NCBI GenBank assembly: GCA_020029475.1
Contig: JAIBJG010000012.1
Span: forward strand, 1 to 52,660
Reading direction: 5' to 3'
DNA length: 52,660 nt
Source: Methanobacteriota archaeon
GTDB lineage: Archaea > Thermoplasmatota > Thermoplasmata > RBG-16-68-12
The notes beneath the pieces are model-generated. The model was not told the DNA's origin and did no database searches. It saw only the letters and a list, made by a program, of their open reading frames with translations. Both the position numbers and the translations under genes were made by a program. Below, in pieces: positions 33,097-41,706 of this stretch (its first letter is position 1; each line of letters starts with the position of its first letter).

Positions 33097-33622
33097 TGGA
33101 ACGGCACGTAGAAGGTGACGCGTCTGCGAGGAAGACGCCGCGGTCGCCATCCGTGAACCCGCCAAAATTGTGGACGCCGGAGAACGGCCGGGACTGGGTC
33201 GTCGCCAAGGTCCGTCCCTCGAACCGACCCGCCCATTTCTCGATCGCGGGGATGTTGTCCCCGTGTGCGTGCACGACCGCGATCGAGCCCTGACGGTTCG
33301 CCTCGACTTGGTCCTCCACCTTCCCATCGAGGTCCGTGACGATCACGTCGGGGACGCGGTCGTGCCCAAGGAGGGTCGAGGTCGCCTCGTCCGCGGCGAT
33401 GACGACCTTCGTGAGCCGAACGAGCTCGCGGACGAGGGTCGGGGCGTTCCCCGCCACGGAGACCGGCTTTCCGGAGAGGACGCGCGCGACGTCCTCCAGG
33501 TCGACTCGCGTCCCGCCCAGGTGCTCGTCGAGGACCTTCGCGGCCCGCTCGTCTTCCGTCCGCGAGAACCCGAAGTCCTTCAGGATCCGCTCGTAGTACG
33601 GCTCCCAGAATTCGAAGTCCAT
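32975..33622 (-). CDS. mptE: 6-hydroxymethyl-7,8-dihydropterin pyrophosphokinase MptE, C-terminally truncated
   Basis: MptE makes 6-hydroxymethyl-dihydropterin diphosphate for folate or methanopterin. Residues 1-168 are a good family match: SVAGNAPTL, VIAADEATSTLL, the PDVIVTDLDG metal motif, VVHAHGDN and FTDGDRGVFLADA. At about 33119 the similarity stops. The next 47 codons are Ser/Pro/Gly/Arg-rich antisense of gcvPB and look like no MptE. The usual C-terminal 50-60 residues are missing, as if a deletion brought gcvPB against the gene. It may be a pseudogene or a still active short form. It starts at ATG 33622, 16 bp after the DUF373 gene, in the same operon. Confidence 0.7.
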   Translation of the reverse strand: MDFEFWEPYYERILKDFGFSRTEDERAAKVLDEHLGGTRVDLEDVARVLSGKPVSVAGNAPTLVRELVRLTKVVIAADEATSTLLGHDRVPDVIVTDLDGKVEDQVEANRQGSIAVVHAHGDNIPAIEKWAGRFEGRTLATTQSRPFSGVHNFGGFTDGDRGVFLADASPSTCRSIRPCGAPCPSPSGASSSSGSAPAPPGPRPPGRRRRCAGRT

Positions 33623-33638
33623 CCCGCCACCGGGTCGC

Positions 33639-34745
33639 TCAGTGCCGCCAGCCGTCCTCGACGGGCCGCTCCTCGCGCTCCCTGTACGTGAACGCGGACC
33701 CGATCACCAGGAGGATCGCGAGCCCGATCGTGAGGAAGATCAGCGGGAGGACCGTCGGGAGGCGGGATGGGTCGATGAGTCCCTGGAGGATCTGAGTCAG
33801 GCCGAGCACGAGCAGCCCGATGGCGATGAACGAGCCCGCGACGATGAACGTGTGGCGGGGGGCCTTCCCCCTCTGCAGGTACGCGGTGAACGCCTTCCCC
33901 GACTCGTACACGAGGACGGCGACGAGGAACCACCACACGGCGTCCCCGATGAAGCTCACGAGGACCTGCGTGTACGACGCGCCGGTCTTCGCGGCCCCTC
34001 CCGCCGCGTCGATGCCCCGACTGATTCCCGCGAGGACGACGATGAACGCGAAGATGTTGAAGATCGGGGAGAAGTCCCGCGCGGCGAACCGGCGCCGCAA
34101 GCTCCGGTAGTACTCCGCGGACTTCTCGACGACCTCGCTCACGGAGGAGAACGGGAGGGAGATCACGAGGAGGTACAGCCCGATCGCGAGACCGACGAGC
34201 GCCGGGGCCGCCGCGGGATTGAACAGGAACAGGGCGCTGAAGACGACCAAGGCGAGGCCGACGGGGAAGACGAGCTTCCTGCGGATCTTCGGGTTCCGCA
34301 TCGCCTTCACGATCATGTAGTACGTCGACTCGATCGCGGGGCTCTGGCGGACGAACACCCGCCGGACGTGGTCCACCCGGATCCTCGAGCTGATGATCGG
34401 GAAGATGTATTCGTCCTCCGCCCCGTCGCTCACGAGGAACGCGCGGTCCGGTTTCACCTCCTCCAGGACCCGCTCGAGCTGCTGCGTGAGGATGCGGTCC
34501 GAGATCGGGCCCACGCGGACGTCTCCGGTGATCGTCGCGATCTCCGTGTCCTCCCCGAGCTTCACCCGCTCGTCGTACACCGCGATCGCGGTGAGGAGCG
34601 TGTTCACATCGGAGTCCTCGGGGTCCGCGAGGCCCAGTTTCGTCGCGCCAACGAGGTTCTCGTCGCGGCCGATCAACGGGCCTTTGACAGAGGTCTTCGA
34701 CCCCACATCGTCGTCCCGGTCGACGCACAGGACTAGGGTCTTCAT
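33639..34745 (-). CDS. DUF373 family membrane protein
   Basis: About 368 residues. Residues 1-150 are the cytosolic DUF373 part (LVLCVDRDDDVGSKT and DGAEDEYIFPIISSRI), followed by five or six hydrophobic helices between about 180 and 350. DUF373 is nearly archaea-specific and unassigned. ATG 34745 gives the common MKTLVLCVD start and fits a leaderless transcript from the GATATAGG box at 34772-34778; ATG 34754, nine bases upstream, is too close. It precedes mptE by 16 bp. Confidence 0.88.
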   Translation of the reverse strand: MKTLVLCVDRDDDVGSKTSVKGPLIGRDENLVGATKLGLADPEDSDVNTLLTAIAVYDERVKLGEDTEIATITGDVRVGPISDRILTQQLERVLEEVKPDRAFLVSDGAEDEYIFPIISSRIRVDHVRRVFVRQSPAIESTYYMIVKAMRNPKIRRKLVFPVGLALVVFSALFLFNPAAAPALVGLAIGLYLLVISLPFSSVSEVVEKSAEYYRSLRRRFAARDFSPIFNIFAFIVVLAGISRGIDAAGGAAKTGASYTQVLVSFIGDAVWWFLVAVLVYESGKAFTAYLQRGKAPRHTFIVAGSFIAIGLLVLGLTQILQGLIDPSRLPTVLPLIFLTIGLAILLVIGSAFTYREREERPVEDGWRH

Positions 34746-34960
34746 CGCTCTCATTCACCACCGGCCGGTGCCTATATCAAAGTTTGTCTCCGACTCTGTT
34801 GCCACGACACTACACTCACCGCCGGGACCCCTGGCGGTGGACACCTCGAGCGGGACGCGGAGTCCCACGCCCCAGGTCTTTCGGCACAGTACGGGCCCCC
34901 TTTCCTGGTGGAACTTTTCCTCAAAAGTTTAATAAACAGCCGGCCGAATCGTCGGGAAGA

Positions 34961-35788
34961 ATGGCGAAGAGGAAACCCTCGAAGTCCCTCAAGGCGGAGA
35001 TCACGGAACTCGCGGCCGTCGTCGAGGAGTCCCAGACGTGCGCCGCATGCGGGAAGGCGATGAAGGCGGACGCGGCGACGTGCCCGCACTGCGGCACTCC
35101 GGCGAGGGAGGGGGAGGAACTCCACGAAAAGGCGGAGGAGTCCCTCATGGACCTCGAGAAGCATCTCGCGGACACGGGGGACGCGCCCGCCCCCGAGGGC
35201 CCGATCCACGAACCCCCTGCGAAGCTGGGTCTAGTGTCCGCAGCGGACGTCGTCGCCGCGGTCGAAGCCCCGGAGCCCGCGCCCGATCGGGGGCCCGTTC
35301 CCGCGCCCGTCGTGCAGGCGATCGTGGAGGTCGTGCCGGAGCCTTCCCCGGAGGTGGAGGTCGGGCAGGAACAGGAGCTCGAGGGCTTCATCGAGGACAT
35401 CGAGGCCGAGGTCGGGCCGGGAGAACGCGAACCGCGGAACGCCCCCAAGGCGGGGCCCGCGGTCCGAAAGTCGACGGTCCGCGCCGTCCACACGACCGCG
35501 ACAGCGTCCCGGTCGAGCCGCTGGGTCGCGCCCGTCGCCGCGGGCCTCGTGATCTACGTCCTCGCCCTCTTCCTCATAGCCCTCCTCGGCCGGTTCGTCG
35601 TCGCGTCGTTCATGATCGTCGGGACGTTCCTCGTCTTCGCGGGGATCCGCGCTCGCCCCGGTCCCTCGGAAGGGGGAAGGGTCGGCGGGCCTGCTCGGAT
35701 GATGGAGTACGTCTGCCCGCTGTGCGGGACGGAGATCCCGGCCCGCGCGAGCCAGTGTCCGACGTGCGGTGCCGTCTTCGAGGAGTGA
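34961..35788 (+). CDS. Double zinc-ribbon membrane protein, unknown function
   Basis: 275 residues. The N-terminal ribbon CAACGKAM...CPHCGTPA (residues 27-48), a Pro/Glu/Val-rich acidic linker (to about 165), two adjacent membrane helices (about 190-210 and 212-228), and a C-terminal ribbon CPLCGTEI...CPTCGAVF (about 255-273). The frame extends upstream, but ATG 34961 has TTTAATAAAC 24-33 nt ahead, so a leaderless start is chosen. It is a Thermoplasmatota-style protein with no known role. It converges on eIF6. Confidence 0.75.
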   Translation: MAKRKPSKSLKAEITELAAVVEESQTCAACGKAMKADAATCPHCGTPAREGEELHEKAEESLMDLEKHLADTGDAPAPEGPIHEPPAKLGLVSAADVVAAVEAPEPAPDRGPVPAPVVQAIVEVVPEPSPEVEVGQEQELEGFIEDIEAEVGPGEREPRNAPKAGPAVRKSTVRAVHTTATASRSSRWVAPVAAGLVIYVLALFLIALLGRFVVASFMIVGTFLVFAGIRARPGPSEGGRVGGPARMMEYVCPLCGTEIPARASQCPTCGAVFEE

Positions 35789-35794
35789 GAGCGC

Positions 35795-36451
35795 CTAGAG
35801 GTAGCCGAGCCCCTCCTCGATCCGCCCCATCTCGATCGGGGTCGTGCGGCTCCCGATGATCGCCCCGCGGGTGTTCGCGACGAGGCACGCGCCGATTTGC
35901 GCGGTCCCGTAGTTCGCGGTCGTCGTCCGGACCGAGGCCCCGAGGACCTCCTTCAGGAGGCCCATCTCCTCCTCCGTCGCGTGGGGGTGGCACAGGACGC
36001 CCTTGTTCGTCGCGACCGCCGCGGAGCCGACGGTCCGGACCCCCGCCACGGTCCCCCGCTGCGCGGGGACGCCGAGGGCCGTGGAGACCTCCCGCAACGT
36101 CGCCTCGTCGAACCCGGGGTGCACGACGGCGCCGTGATCGTTGCACAGGATGTTGTTCCCCGCCGCGTTCAGGCGGTGGCCGATTCGCTTCATGCGGGGG
36201 ATCCCGAGCCGCGTGAGCTCCGGCGCCTCCGCGAGCCCGCTCACGACGGCCCCCGTCGAGTTCATCGCGATGAGGGAGCCCACGACGCCGCTCCCTCCGA
36301 GGGTGGTCTCGACGAGCCGGACCTCGAGGGCCTCCGCCATCGCCCTCCCGGTCCGCCGCGGGACCTCCGGGCCCGCGACGAGGACCTCGTCGTTCGCCGC
36401 CGCGTACACGCCGACGTAGGGGTTACCGTTGAAGTCCAATCGCTTGAGCAG
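35795..36451 (-). CDS. eif6: Translation initiation factor 6 (eIF6)
   Basis: About 218 residues. Archaeal eIF6 binds the large subunit at the L23/L14e side and blocks premature joining with the small subunit. The pentein repeats begin FNGNPYVGVYAAANDE and the conserved MNSTGAVVS and HPGFDEATL are present. No ATG or GTG is available. CTG 36451 (LLKRLDF) sits 7 nt after GAGG and matches where homologues start; TTG 36439 is later and has poor spacing. It is the last gene of the S19e operon, 9 bp after rpl31e. Confidence 0.93.
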   Translation of the reverse strand: MLKRLDFNGNPYVGVYAAANDEVLVAGPEVPRRTGRAMAEALEVRLVETTLGGSGVVGSLIAMNSTGAVVSGLAEAPELTRLGIPRMKRIGHRLNAAGNNILCNDHGAVVHPGFDEATLREVSTALGVPAQRGTVAGVRTVGSAAVATNKGVLCHPHATEEEMGLLKEVLGASVRTTTANYGTAQIGACLVANTRGAIIGSRTTPIEMGRIEEGLGYL

Positions 36452-36460
36452 GAAACCCCC

Positions 36461-36733
36461 TCATTCCTCGGGGAGGGATACCTCCACGCGGCCGTCCTCG
36501 AACTTGATCGTGCGGAGCTGGATCCGCTTCGGCGGTTTCTCGATCCCCCGGGTCCACAGGGCCTTGTTCACCTCGGGGTCGATCCAGACGTCCTCCCGCT
36601 TCGCCTTCGTGTGGCGCATGACGAACTCGCGGATCGCCTCGACGGCCCGGGGGGCTCGCTTCGTCCGCACGGCCTTCAGGGCGTCCCGCAGCGGGACGTT
36701 CAGCACGCGCTCCTCCTGCTCCTCCTCCGCCAT
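36461..36733 (-). CDS. rpl31e: Ribosomal protein L31e
   Basis: 90 residues. The NVPLRDALKAVRTKRAPRAVEAIREFVMRH core and the DVWIDPEVNKALWTRGI motif are those of archaeal and eukaryotic L31e of the large subunit at the tunnel exit. It starts 4 bp after rpl39e. Confidence 0.96.
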   Translation of the reverse strand: MAEEEQEERVLNVPLRDALKAVRTKRAPRAVEAIREFVMRHTKAKREDVWIDPEVNKALWTRGIEKPPKRIQLRTIKFEDGRVEVSLPEE

Positions 36734-36737
36734 CGCC

Positions 36738-36893
36738 TCACTTGTCCATGTGGCCCCGCCGCCAGCTCCGTCGCTTCGGCTGGCGGGTGACCCTCCGCGC
36801 CGTCCGTTGCATCACCCACGCGGGCACGCGCCGGTTGCTCTTCACCGCCGCGAGCAGGCGCAGCTTCCGGCCCAGGGGCTTCGTCGTCGACAT
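36738..36893 (-). CDS. rpl39e: Ribosomal protein L39e
   Basis: A 51-residue, very basic protein starting [19 protein letters not shown] and containing [16 protein letters not shown], the standard L39e sequence; it lines the exit tunnel. The usual neighbours, rpl31e and PDCD5, flank it. Confidence 0.95.
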   Translation of the reverse strand: MSTTKPLGRKLRLLAAVKSNRRVPAWVMQRTARRVTRQPKRRSWRRGHMDK

Positions 36894-36897
36894 CCCG

Positions 36898-37233
36898 TCA
36901 CCGCCTCTCGATCTTGATCTCCCGCTTCTTCGGGATCAGACGCATCAGGATCTGCCGGAGGGTCTCGTCGTCGATCACCCGCTGCACCCGCCCGCTCTGC
37001 GCGAGCGCGATCAACTGGCTCTCGATCGACTCCGTGAGCTCCGGGTACGCGAGCTCGATCCGTCCGAGCCGCTCCCGGGCCTCCGGGGTCAGGATCTGGC
37101 GGAGGATGAGCTGCCGTTGCGCGAGGGCGTTCTCCCGGGCCTGGGCGTTCGCCGCCGCCTGGTCCTGGGCCTGCGCGTACTCTGCGAGCTTTCGCCGGCG
37201 AATCGCGTCCAGCTCGTCGTCGTCCATGGACAT
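36898..37233 (-). CDS. PDCD5-type DNA-binding protein
   Basis: 111 residues from ATG 37233, which overlaps the rps19e stop (TGATG). The N-terminal helix [20 protein letters not shown] and the core [22 protein letters not shown] followed by [10 protein letters not shown] are typical of archaeal PDCD5. It is a small helical protein that binds DNA in archaea and is conserved beside S19e and L39e; the cellular role is unsettled. A start nine bases further upstream is possible but would lengthen the overlap. Confidence 0.93.
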   Translation of the reverse strand: MSMDDDELDAIRRRKLAEYAQAQDQAAANAQARENALAQRQLILRQILTPEARERLGRIELAYPELTESIESQLIALAQSGRVQRVIDDETLRQILMRLIPKKREIKIERR

Positions 37234-37697
37234 CACTTCACTCGCCCGTACTTCATCATCTGGGGGTTCGTCTTCGCCATCTCGATCAGGATGTCGTACG
37301 CGAACCGGTCCACGAGCTTGCGGCCGGAGGGCGTCAGGATCCGCCCGCGCTTCTCCCGGATCCCGACGTAGCCGGCCTCCTCGAGCTGCTGGAGGGCGGT
37401 CCGGACGATGTTCCGGCTCCCCTTCCGGGGGTGGTACGGGGCGGACCCGTCGTCCCGGGCCCCGCCGAACTCAGCGGAGAGGCGGGACGTGCCGATCGGC
37501 CCGAGGATGTACACCTTCCGGAGGATCGCGGCCGCGCGGAGGAACCACCAGTCCCTCTGGACGGGCGACTTCTCCGTGTGCACGCCGGTCCGGGCGAATG
37601 GCGCCCAGTCGGGTGCCGCCACCTTCCCCTCGGACTGGAGATGGGTCGCAATCCGCTGGAGTAGAGGCAGTGCGGGGACATCGAACGCCGTCGTCAT
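37233..37697 (-). CDS. rps19e: Ribosomal protein S19e
   Basis: 154 residues. A winged-helix-like protein of the small subunit with DWWFLRAAAILRKVYI, GTSRLSAEFGG and the typical RNIVRTALQQLEEAGYV. It leads the rps19e-PDCD5-rpl39e-rpl31e-eif6 operon. Two TATA-like boxes, CTTTATGAAC (37724-37733) and TTATATCC (37737-37744), lie upstream; the nearer one is 27-36 nt from the ATG, pointing to a short or absent leader. Confidence 0.96.
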   Translation of the reverse strand: MTTAFDVPALPLLQRIATHLQSEGKVAAPDWAPFARTGVHTEKSPVQRDWWFLRAAAILRKVYILGPIGTSRLSAEFGGARDDGSAPYHPRKGSRNIVRTALQQLEEAGYVGIREKRGRILTPSGRKLVDRFAYDILIEMAKTNPQMMKYGRVK

Positions 37698-37810
37698 GGA
37701 TTCCTCTCGTCGAGGCTTCGGTTCATAAAGGGAGCGGATATAAGAAGCTTGCCCGGCGCCCCCTGGTTTTACGGTGCCGTTATCTATGGAGGAACGCGTC
37801 CCTCTCTGCG

Positions 37811-38374
37811 ATGCGGACCGTCGTCGGGGTCACGGGGGCCTCCGGGGCCCCGTACGCATACCGGCTGCTGGAGACCCTCGAGGGGGAGATCGACCTCATC
37901 CTCAGCCGGGACGCGGAGGAGGTCGTCCGCCTCGAGACGGGTCGGGAGCCCACGGACATCGCGAAGCTCGCGACCCGCTCGTTCCGGAACGAGGACATGG
38001 CGGCCCCGCCCGCCTCTGGGGCCTATCCGTTCGACGCGATGGTGATCGTGCCCTGCAGCGGGACGACCCTTGCGAAGATCGCGGCGGGGATCGCGGACAA
38101 CCTGATCACCCGCGCTGCCGCCGTCGCCCTGAAGGAGAGGCGGACCCTGATCCTCGTGCCCCGGGACACGCCCCTGAGCCCGATCATGCTCGAGAACCTG
38201 CTGAAACTCGCGAACGCCGGGGCCACCGTGCTCCCCGCGATGCCCGGCTTCTACCACCGTCCGAAGACGGTCCAGCAGCTCGTGGACTTTGTCGTCGCGA
38301 GGATCCTCGACCACCTCGGCCAGAAGCAGGACCTCGTGGAGCCGTGGAAGGGGATGCCCCCGGAGAAGCGCTAG
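37811..38374 (+). CDS. ubiX: UbiX-like flavin prenyltransferase
   Basis: 187 residues. It links a dimethylallyl group to FMN to make prenylated FMN, cofactor of UbiD decarboxylases. The GVTGASGAPYAYRLLE FMN-binding start, VIVPCSGTTLAKIAAGIADNLITRAA, and PRDTPLSPIMLENLLKLANAGATVLPAMPGFYHRPKT are near consensus. A GTTATCTATGG box lies about 25 nt upstream. No ubiD is in the window. Its TAG stop shares a CTAG with the stop of the next, convergent gene. Confidence 0.95.
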   Translation: MRTVVGVTGASGAPYAYRLLETLEGEIDLILSRDAEEVVRLETGREPTDIAKLATRSFRNEDMAAPPASGAYPFDAMVIVPCSGTTLAKIAAGIADNLITRAAAVALKERRTLILVPRDTPLSPIMLENLLKLANAGATVLPAMPGFYHRPKTVQQLVDFVVARILDHLGQKQDLVEPWKGMPPEKR

Positions 38375-40839
38375 GGTTTCGGCGGGACAGGACCTGCCCG
38401 GCCGCTCGTCTCGATCACCCGGTCGAACTCCTTCCGGAGAAGGGTGAGTTCGTCAGACCCCAGGGAGCCTGCCGTCACGGGGATGATCAGTGTCACCTCG
38501 TGGACGCTCGCGAGGTCGTTCACCTTCTTGATAAACTTCAGGACGCGGTCGAAGGAATTCTCGACGACGAGGTACTCGAGGCCGTCCAGCAGGACCGCCC
38601 CGCCCTTCGTCCGCTTGATGAAGTTGCTCAGGGCCCGCATCATCTCGAAATCGATCCGCTTCGGGTCGATGGACTTCGGGCCGGTGTCCGTGTCCGTGAG
38701 CCAGTACAGGTCGACGCCCTCGAACCCGAACTCCTTCCGGAGCTTCTCCTGGAACGTCGTGCTCATCGCGAGCCCGGGCACGTCCTTCTTCACGATGGAG
38801 TGGAACCACTCGAGGGCGAGGTCGTTCTCCGGCGCGAGGACGAGGTAGTTGTAGCCCCTCTGGATCTCCTGCAGGAGAGCGCCGCACGCCTCGCACCGCG
38901 TCTGCATGAGGTCTGCGGTCTCCGCGACGATCTGGATCTCCCCGCACGACGGGCACTTCGCGGTGACCATCCGTTTCTCGGCGGGGCGGCTGACGTCGAA
39001 CTCCCTCTGGCAGTTCGGGCACCGGCCGATCTCCAGGGCGCAGCTCTCGTGGTACACCTGCCCGCACCGGCACTTCAGCGCGGCCTTGAGGTCCACGATC
39101 TCGTTCCGGCAATGCGCGCACGTGAGCATCCGCTGCCGGGCGAGGTCCTCGAGCTCCGGGGGCGGCGGGGGCACCCCTTCCCCGAGCGGGGCCGCGGGCG
39201 CGAACGTCTCCTCCTCCGGCGGGATGAACTTCGAGCGGTGCTCGTACAGCAGCCAGGTCCCGATGGCGAGGCCCGCGGTGGAGGCGATCGAGAACGCCCA
39301 GAAGATCGGTCCCGTGATGAATGCGTTCGTGGCCCCGAAGAGGGCGAAGAACGAGGGGACGAAATAGAACAGGACGAAGAGGATGATGAACACCCGCGCG
39401 ATCCACAAGAGCCACGGGATCCGGCCCGCGCCCGGGCGGTACTTCAGCGGATGGCGGGCGCGGTACCCCGCGAAGATCTTGTCCTGGAACCACGACGTGA
39501 GGTACGCGGTCACGATCAGCACGATGAACAGGGTCTGGGGGTTCTCGAAGAAGTCGAACCCGCGGAACCGGGCCGAGTCCCCGGAGATCGCGTTCGCGTT
39601 GTACGAGGCCCCGTACGTCAGGATCTCCCCCGCCGGGGTACGGATCAGGTTGGCGCGCCCGGTGACGATGTCGAAGTCCTGGAAGCTCAGAGTGCCCACC
39701 AGGTAGTCCGTCTCCGCGGATTCGATTGTCCCCTCGAACCGGGACGGCGCGTTGATCCCGAAGCCCCGGATGAAGAATCCCGGAGCGTTGTTCCCCGTCG
39801 CGTCCGAGGTAAAGTTCAGCCGGAACCGGACCATTTGTCCCGCGTAGCCAGTGACGTTGTACCGCACGGTACGCCAGGCGGCGGTGTCCGGGAGGACCGT
39901 GTCGCCGTCCTCGTTCGTCAGGTCCGTCCACGTCACGTTCGAGGTCCCGGGTCCGACTTCCAGGCGCAGGCGGTCCGCAGGACCGTCCGCCCTCCCGATG
40001 TACCGGAAGGACACGTTCGCCCACGTCGCGAACCGCAGGTCCGTCTCGTTGAGCCCGGGCTCCAAGTACGTGTGGGCCGCCATCGCGGTGGAGTTATCGT
40101 ACCTGCCCAGCAACGGGTTGCCGGACCATGTGGCATCGTTCCCGTGCCAGAGGGCGGTCATCCCGTCCGCCATCAGGACGGAGTGCCAGCCGTTCTCAAC
40201 CCTCACCGGCGCCCAGGGTTCCGGGGCGAACTCCCCCATCGCCTGCGAGAAATCGAACACCCGGTGGAGCGCGTTCGCGAGGGCGACGTCCGAGAACCGG
40301 AACCGCCAGTTCTGGGAGACCGTGTACGCGTTGTTGATGAACCGGATCTCGAGCCGCGCCGTGGAGTTCGCCCCCGTGCCCACGAGGCCCTCCGAGCTCC
40401 GCTCCACGGGGAACCGGCTCTCGAGGATGTCCGCGGCGTTGATCATCACGTACCGGACCTCGCTCCCGAACCCCGGGGCGGCGTACCGGATCCCCTCCAC
40501 CTCGTTCTCGAGCAATGCGGTGTAGGCGAGCGCCTCGGTGCTCCCGAGGGTTCCGTCCTCGACCGCGGGGACGGGGGACCGGGGGTATGCGAACCCCCGG
40601 GGGATCGCGCCGTACTCGTCGAACATGTGGACGATCTTGTCCCGGAGAATGCGGGCCTGGTCCCCCGTGAGAGTCCACGTGATGTGTCCCCCGCCGCTCA
40701 GATCGCCGAGGCCGATGAGCTCGAGGTCCGTCGAGATCCGCACGCTCCCCGTCTGCGCGTCGACGCGGTCGATCACGTTGATCATCGACAGTGCCGTCAG
40801 GAGCGCGAGGAGGGCGACGCGCTGGCGGCGGGTGAGCAT
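38371..40839 (-). CDS. Membrane protein with RING-like finger and DUF835 domain
   Basis: 822 residues. A signal sequence (1-28) is followed by a large extracytoplasmic beta-rich domain to about 430, three membrane helices (436-452, 474-502, 508-532), then a cytosolic part: a RING-like double zinc site (C574, C577, C590, C592, H597, C600, C607, C610), a zinc ribbon (C629, C632, C649, C652) and a DUF835 domain (about 661-800) with the LLDGLEYLVVENSFDRVLKFIKK motif. DUF835 is archaea-enriched, possibly a signalling domain. It converges on ubiX through CTAG at 38371-38374. Role unknown; a membrane sensor with protein- or nucleic-acid-binding fingers is a guess. Confidence 0.85.
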   Translation of the reverse strand: MLTRRQRVALLALLTALSMINVIDRVDAQTGSVRISTDLELIGLGDLSGGGHITWTLTGDQARILRDKIVHMFDEYGAIPRGFAYPRSPVPAVEDGTLGSTEALAYTALLENEVEGIRYAAPGFGSEVRYVMINAADILESRFPVERSSEGLVGTGANSTARLEIRFINNAYTVSQNWRFRFSDVALANALHRVFDFSQAMGEFAPEPWAPVRVENGWHSVLMADGMTALWHGNDATWSGNPLLGRYDNSTAMAAHTYLEPGLNETDLRFATWANVSFRYIGRADGPADRLRLEVGPGTSNVTWTDLTNEDGDTVLPDTAAWRTVRYNVTGYAGQMVRFRLNFTSDATGNNAPGFFIRGFGINAPSRFEGTIESAETDYLVGTLSFQDFDIVTGRANLIRTPAGEILTYGASYNANAISGDSARFRGFDFFENPQTLFIVLIVTAYLTSWFQDKIFAGYRARHPLKYRPGAGRIPWLLWIARVFIILFVLFYFVPSFFALFGATNAFITGPIFWAFSIASTAGLAIGTWLLYEHRSKFIPPEEETFAPAAPLGEGVPPPPPELEDLARQRMLTCAHCRNEIVDLKAALKCRCGQVYHESCALEIGRCPNCQREFDVSRPAEKRMVTAKCPSCGEIQIVAETADLMQTRCEACGALLQEIQRGYNYLVLAPENDLALEWFHSIVKKDVPGLAMSTTFQEKLRKEFGFEGVDLYWLTDTDTGPKSIDPKRIDFEMMRALSNFIKRTKGGAVLLDGLEYLVVENSFDRVLKFIKKVNDLASVHEVTLIIPVTAGSLGSDELTLLRKEFDRVIETSGRAGPVPPKP

Positions 40840-40952
40840 GACGCCGCGGCATCAAGATGGCTTCCTTAAAAGCTTTCTCGGGATGTTCTCGGACGGCGCA
40901 ATGACGCGCGCCCGCCGCAAAGCGTTAAGCCGCGCACGCTCATCCCAACCCG

Positions 40953-41696
40953 ATGATTCCGCCGGCGATCTCGAAGCTCATGGAGGGCGGGGTCTACCTC
41001 GAGAAGGAGTACGAGGCCGTCTCCCGTACCCTCGAGTCGATCGGGCTCTCAAGCTACGAGGCGAAGGGGTACATCGCGCTCGTCGCGCACGGCCACGGCA
41101 GCGCGGAGATGATCGCGGAAACCGCGCACATCCCCCGCACGTCCGCGTACAAGGTCCTCCAGTCCCTCGTGACGAAGGGCTTCGCGATCTCCACGAGGGG
41201 CCGCCCCACGATCTTCAAGCCGGAGCCCCCCGCGAAGATCAAGGAGAAGGTGATCGAGCGGCTCGGGGAGAGCTTCGACAAGCTCGACATGATGCACGAG
41301 ATCCTCCGGGACAAGGGCGAGCCGCAGCTCGTGTACACGGTCGCGGGGAAGGCGCGCGTGATGGAGAAGATCGGGGAGATGCTGGACACCGCGACGGGCG
41401 GGGTCACGATCGCGACCCCCGCGTTCTTCGAGATCCGCGAGAAGCTCGCAAAGAAGATCGAGAACGCGTTGGAGCGAGGGGTCCTGATCAAGTTGATCAC
41501 CGAGCCTGGGCAGAAGGTCCCGGAGGGCGCGAAGGTGTACTACCGAAAGGGCCTGATCGCGACGGACATCATCGCGGACAGCGAGCGGGCGATGATCGCG
41601 GCCCCGGACCTGACCGCGTGCGGGTTCACGGACAACGCCGCCCTCGCGGCGCATCTCGACGCGTTCCTTCAGATCCTGATGACGGAGAAGGAGTGA
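40953..41696 (+). CDS. TrmB-family transcriptional regulator
   Basis: 247 residues. A winged helix (about 20-90, GLSSYEAKGYIALVAHGHGSAEMIAETAHIPRTSAYKVLQSLVTKGF) is the TrmB-type DNA-binding domain, followed by a short helix and a C-terminal PLD-like part (about 120-245, VTIATPAFFEIREKL). It lacks the maltose/trehalose-binding domain of full TrmB (about 340 residues), so the ligand differs. A TTAAGC box lies about 27 nt upstream at 40924-40929. The ether-lipid reductase starts 11 bp after its stop; the pair looks like an operon, so a regulator of lipid synthesis is plausible. Confidence 0.88.
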   Translation: MIPPAISKLMEGGVYLEKEYEAVSRTLESIGLSSYEAKGYIALVAHGHGSAEMIAETAHIPRTSAYKVLQSLVTKGFAISTRGRPTIFKPEPPAKIKEKVIERLGESFDKLDMMHEILRDKGEPQLVYTVAGKARVMEKIGEMLDTATGGVTIATPAFFEIREKLAKKIENALERGVLIKLITEPGQKVPEGAKVYYRKGLIATDIIADSERAMIAAPDLTACGFTDNAALAAHLDAFLQILMTEKE

Positions 41697-41706
41697 GGGG
41701 GTCCGC

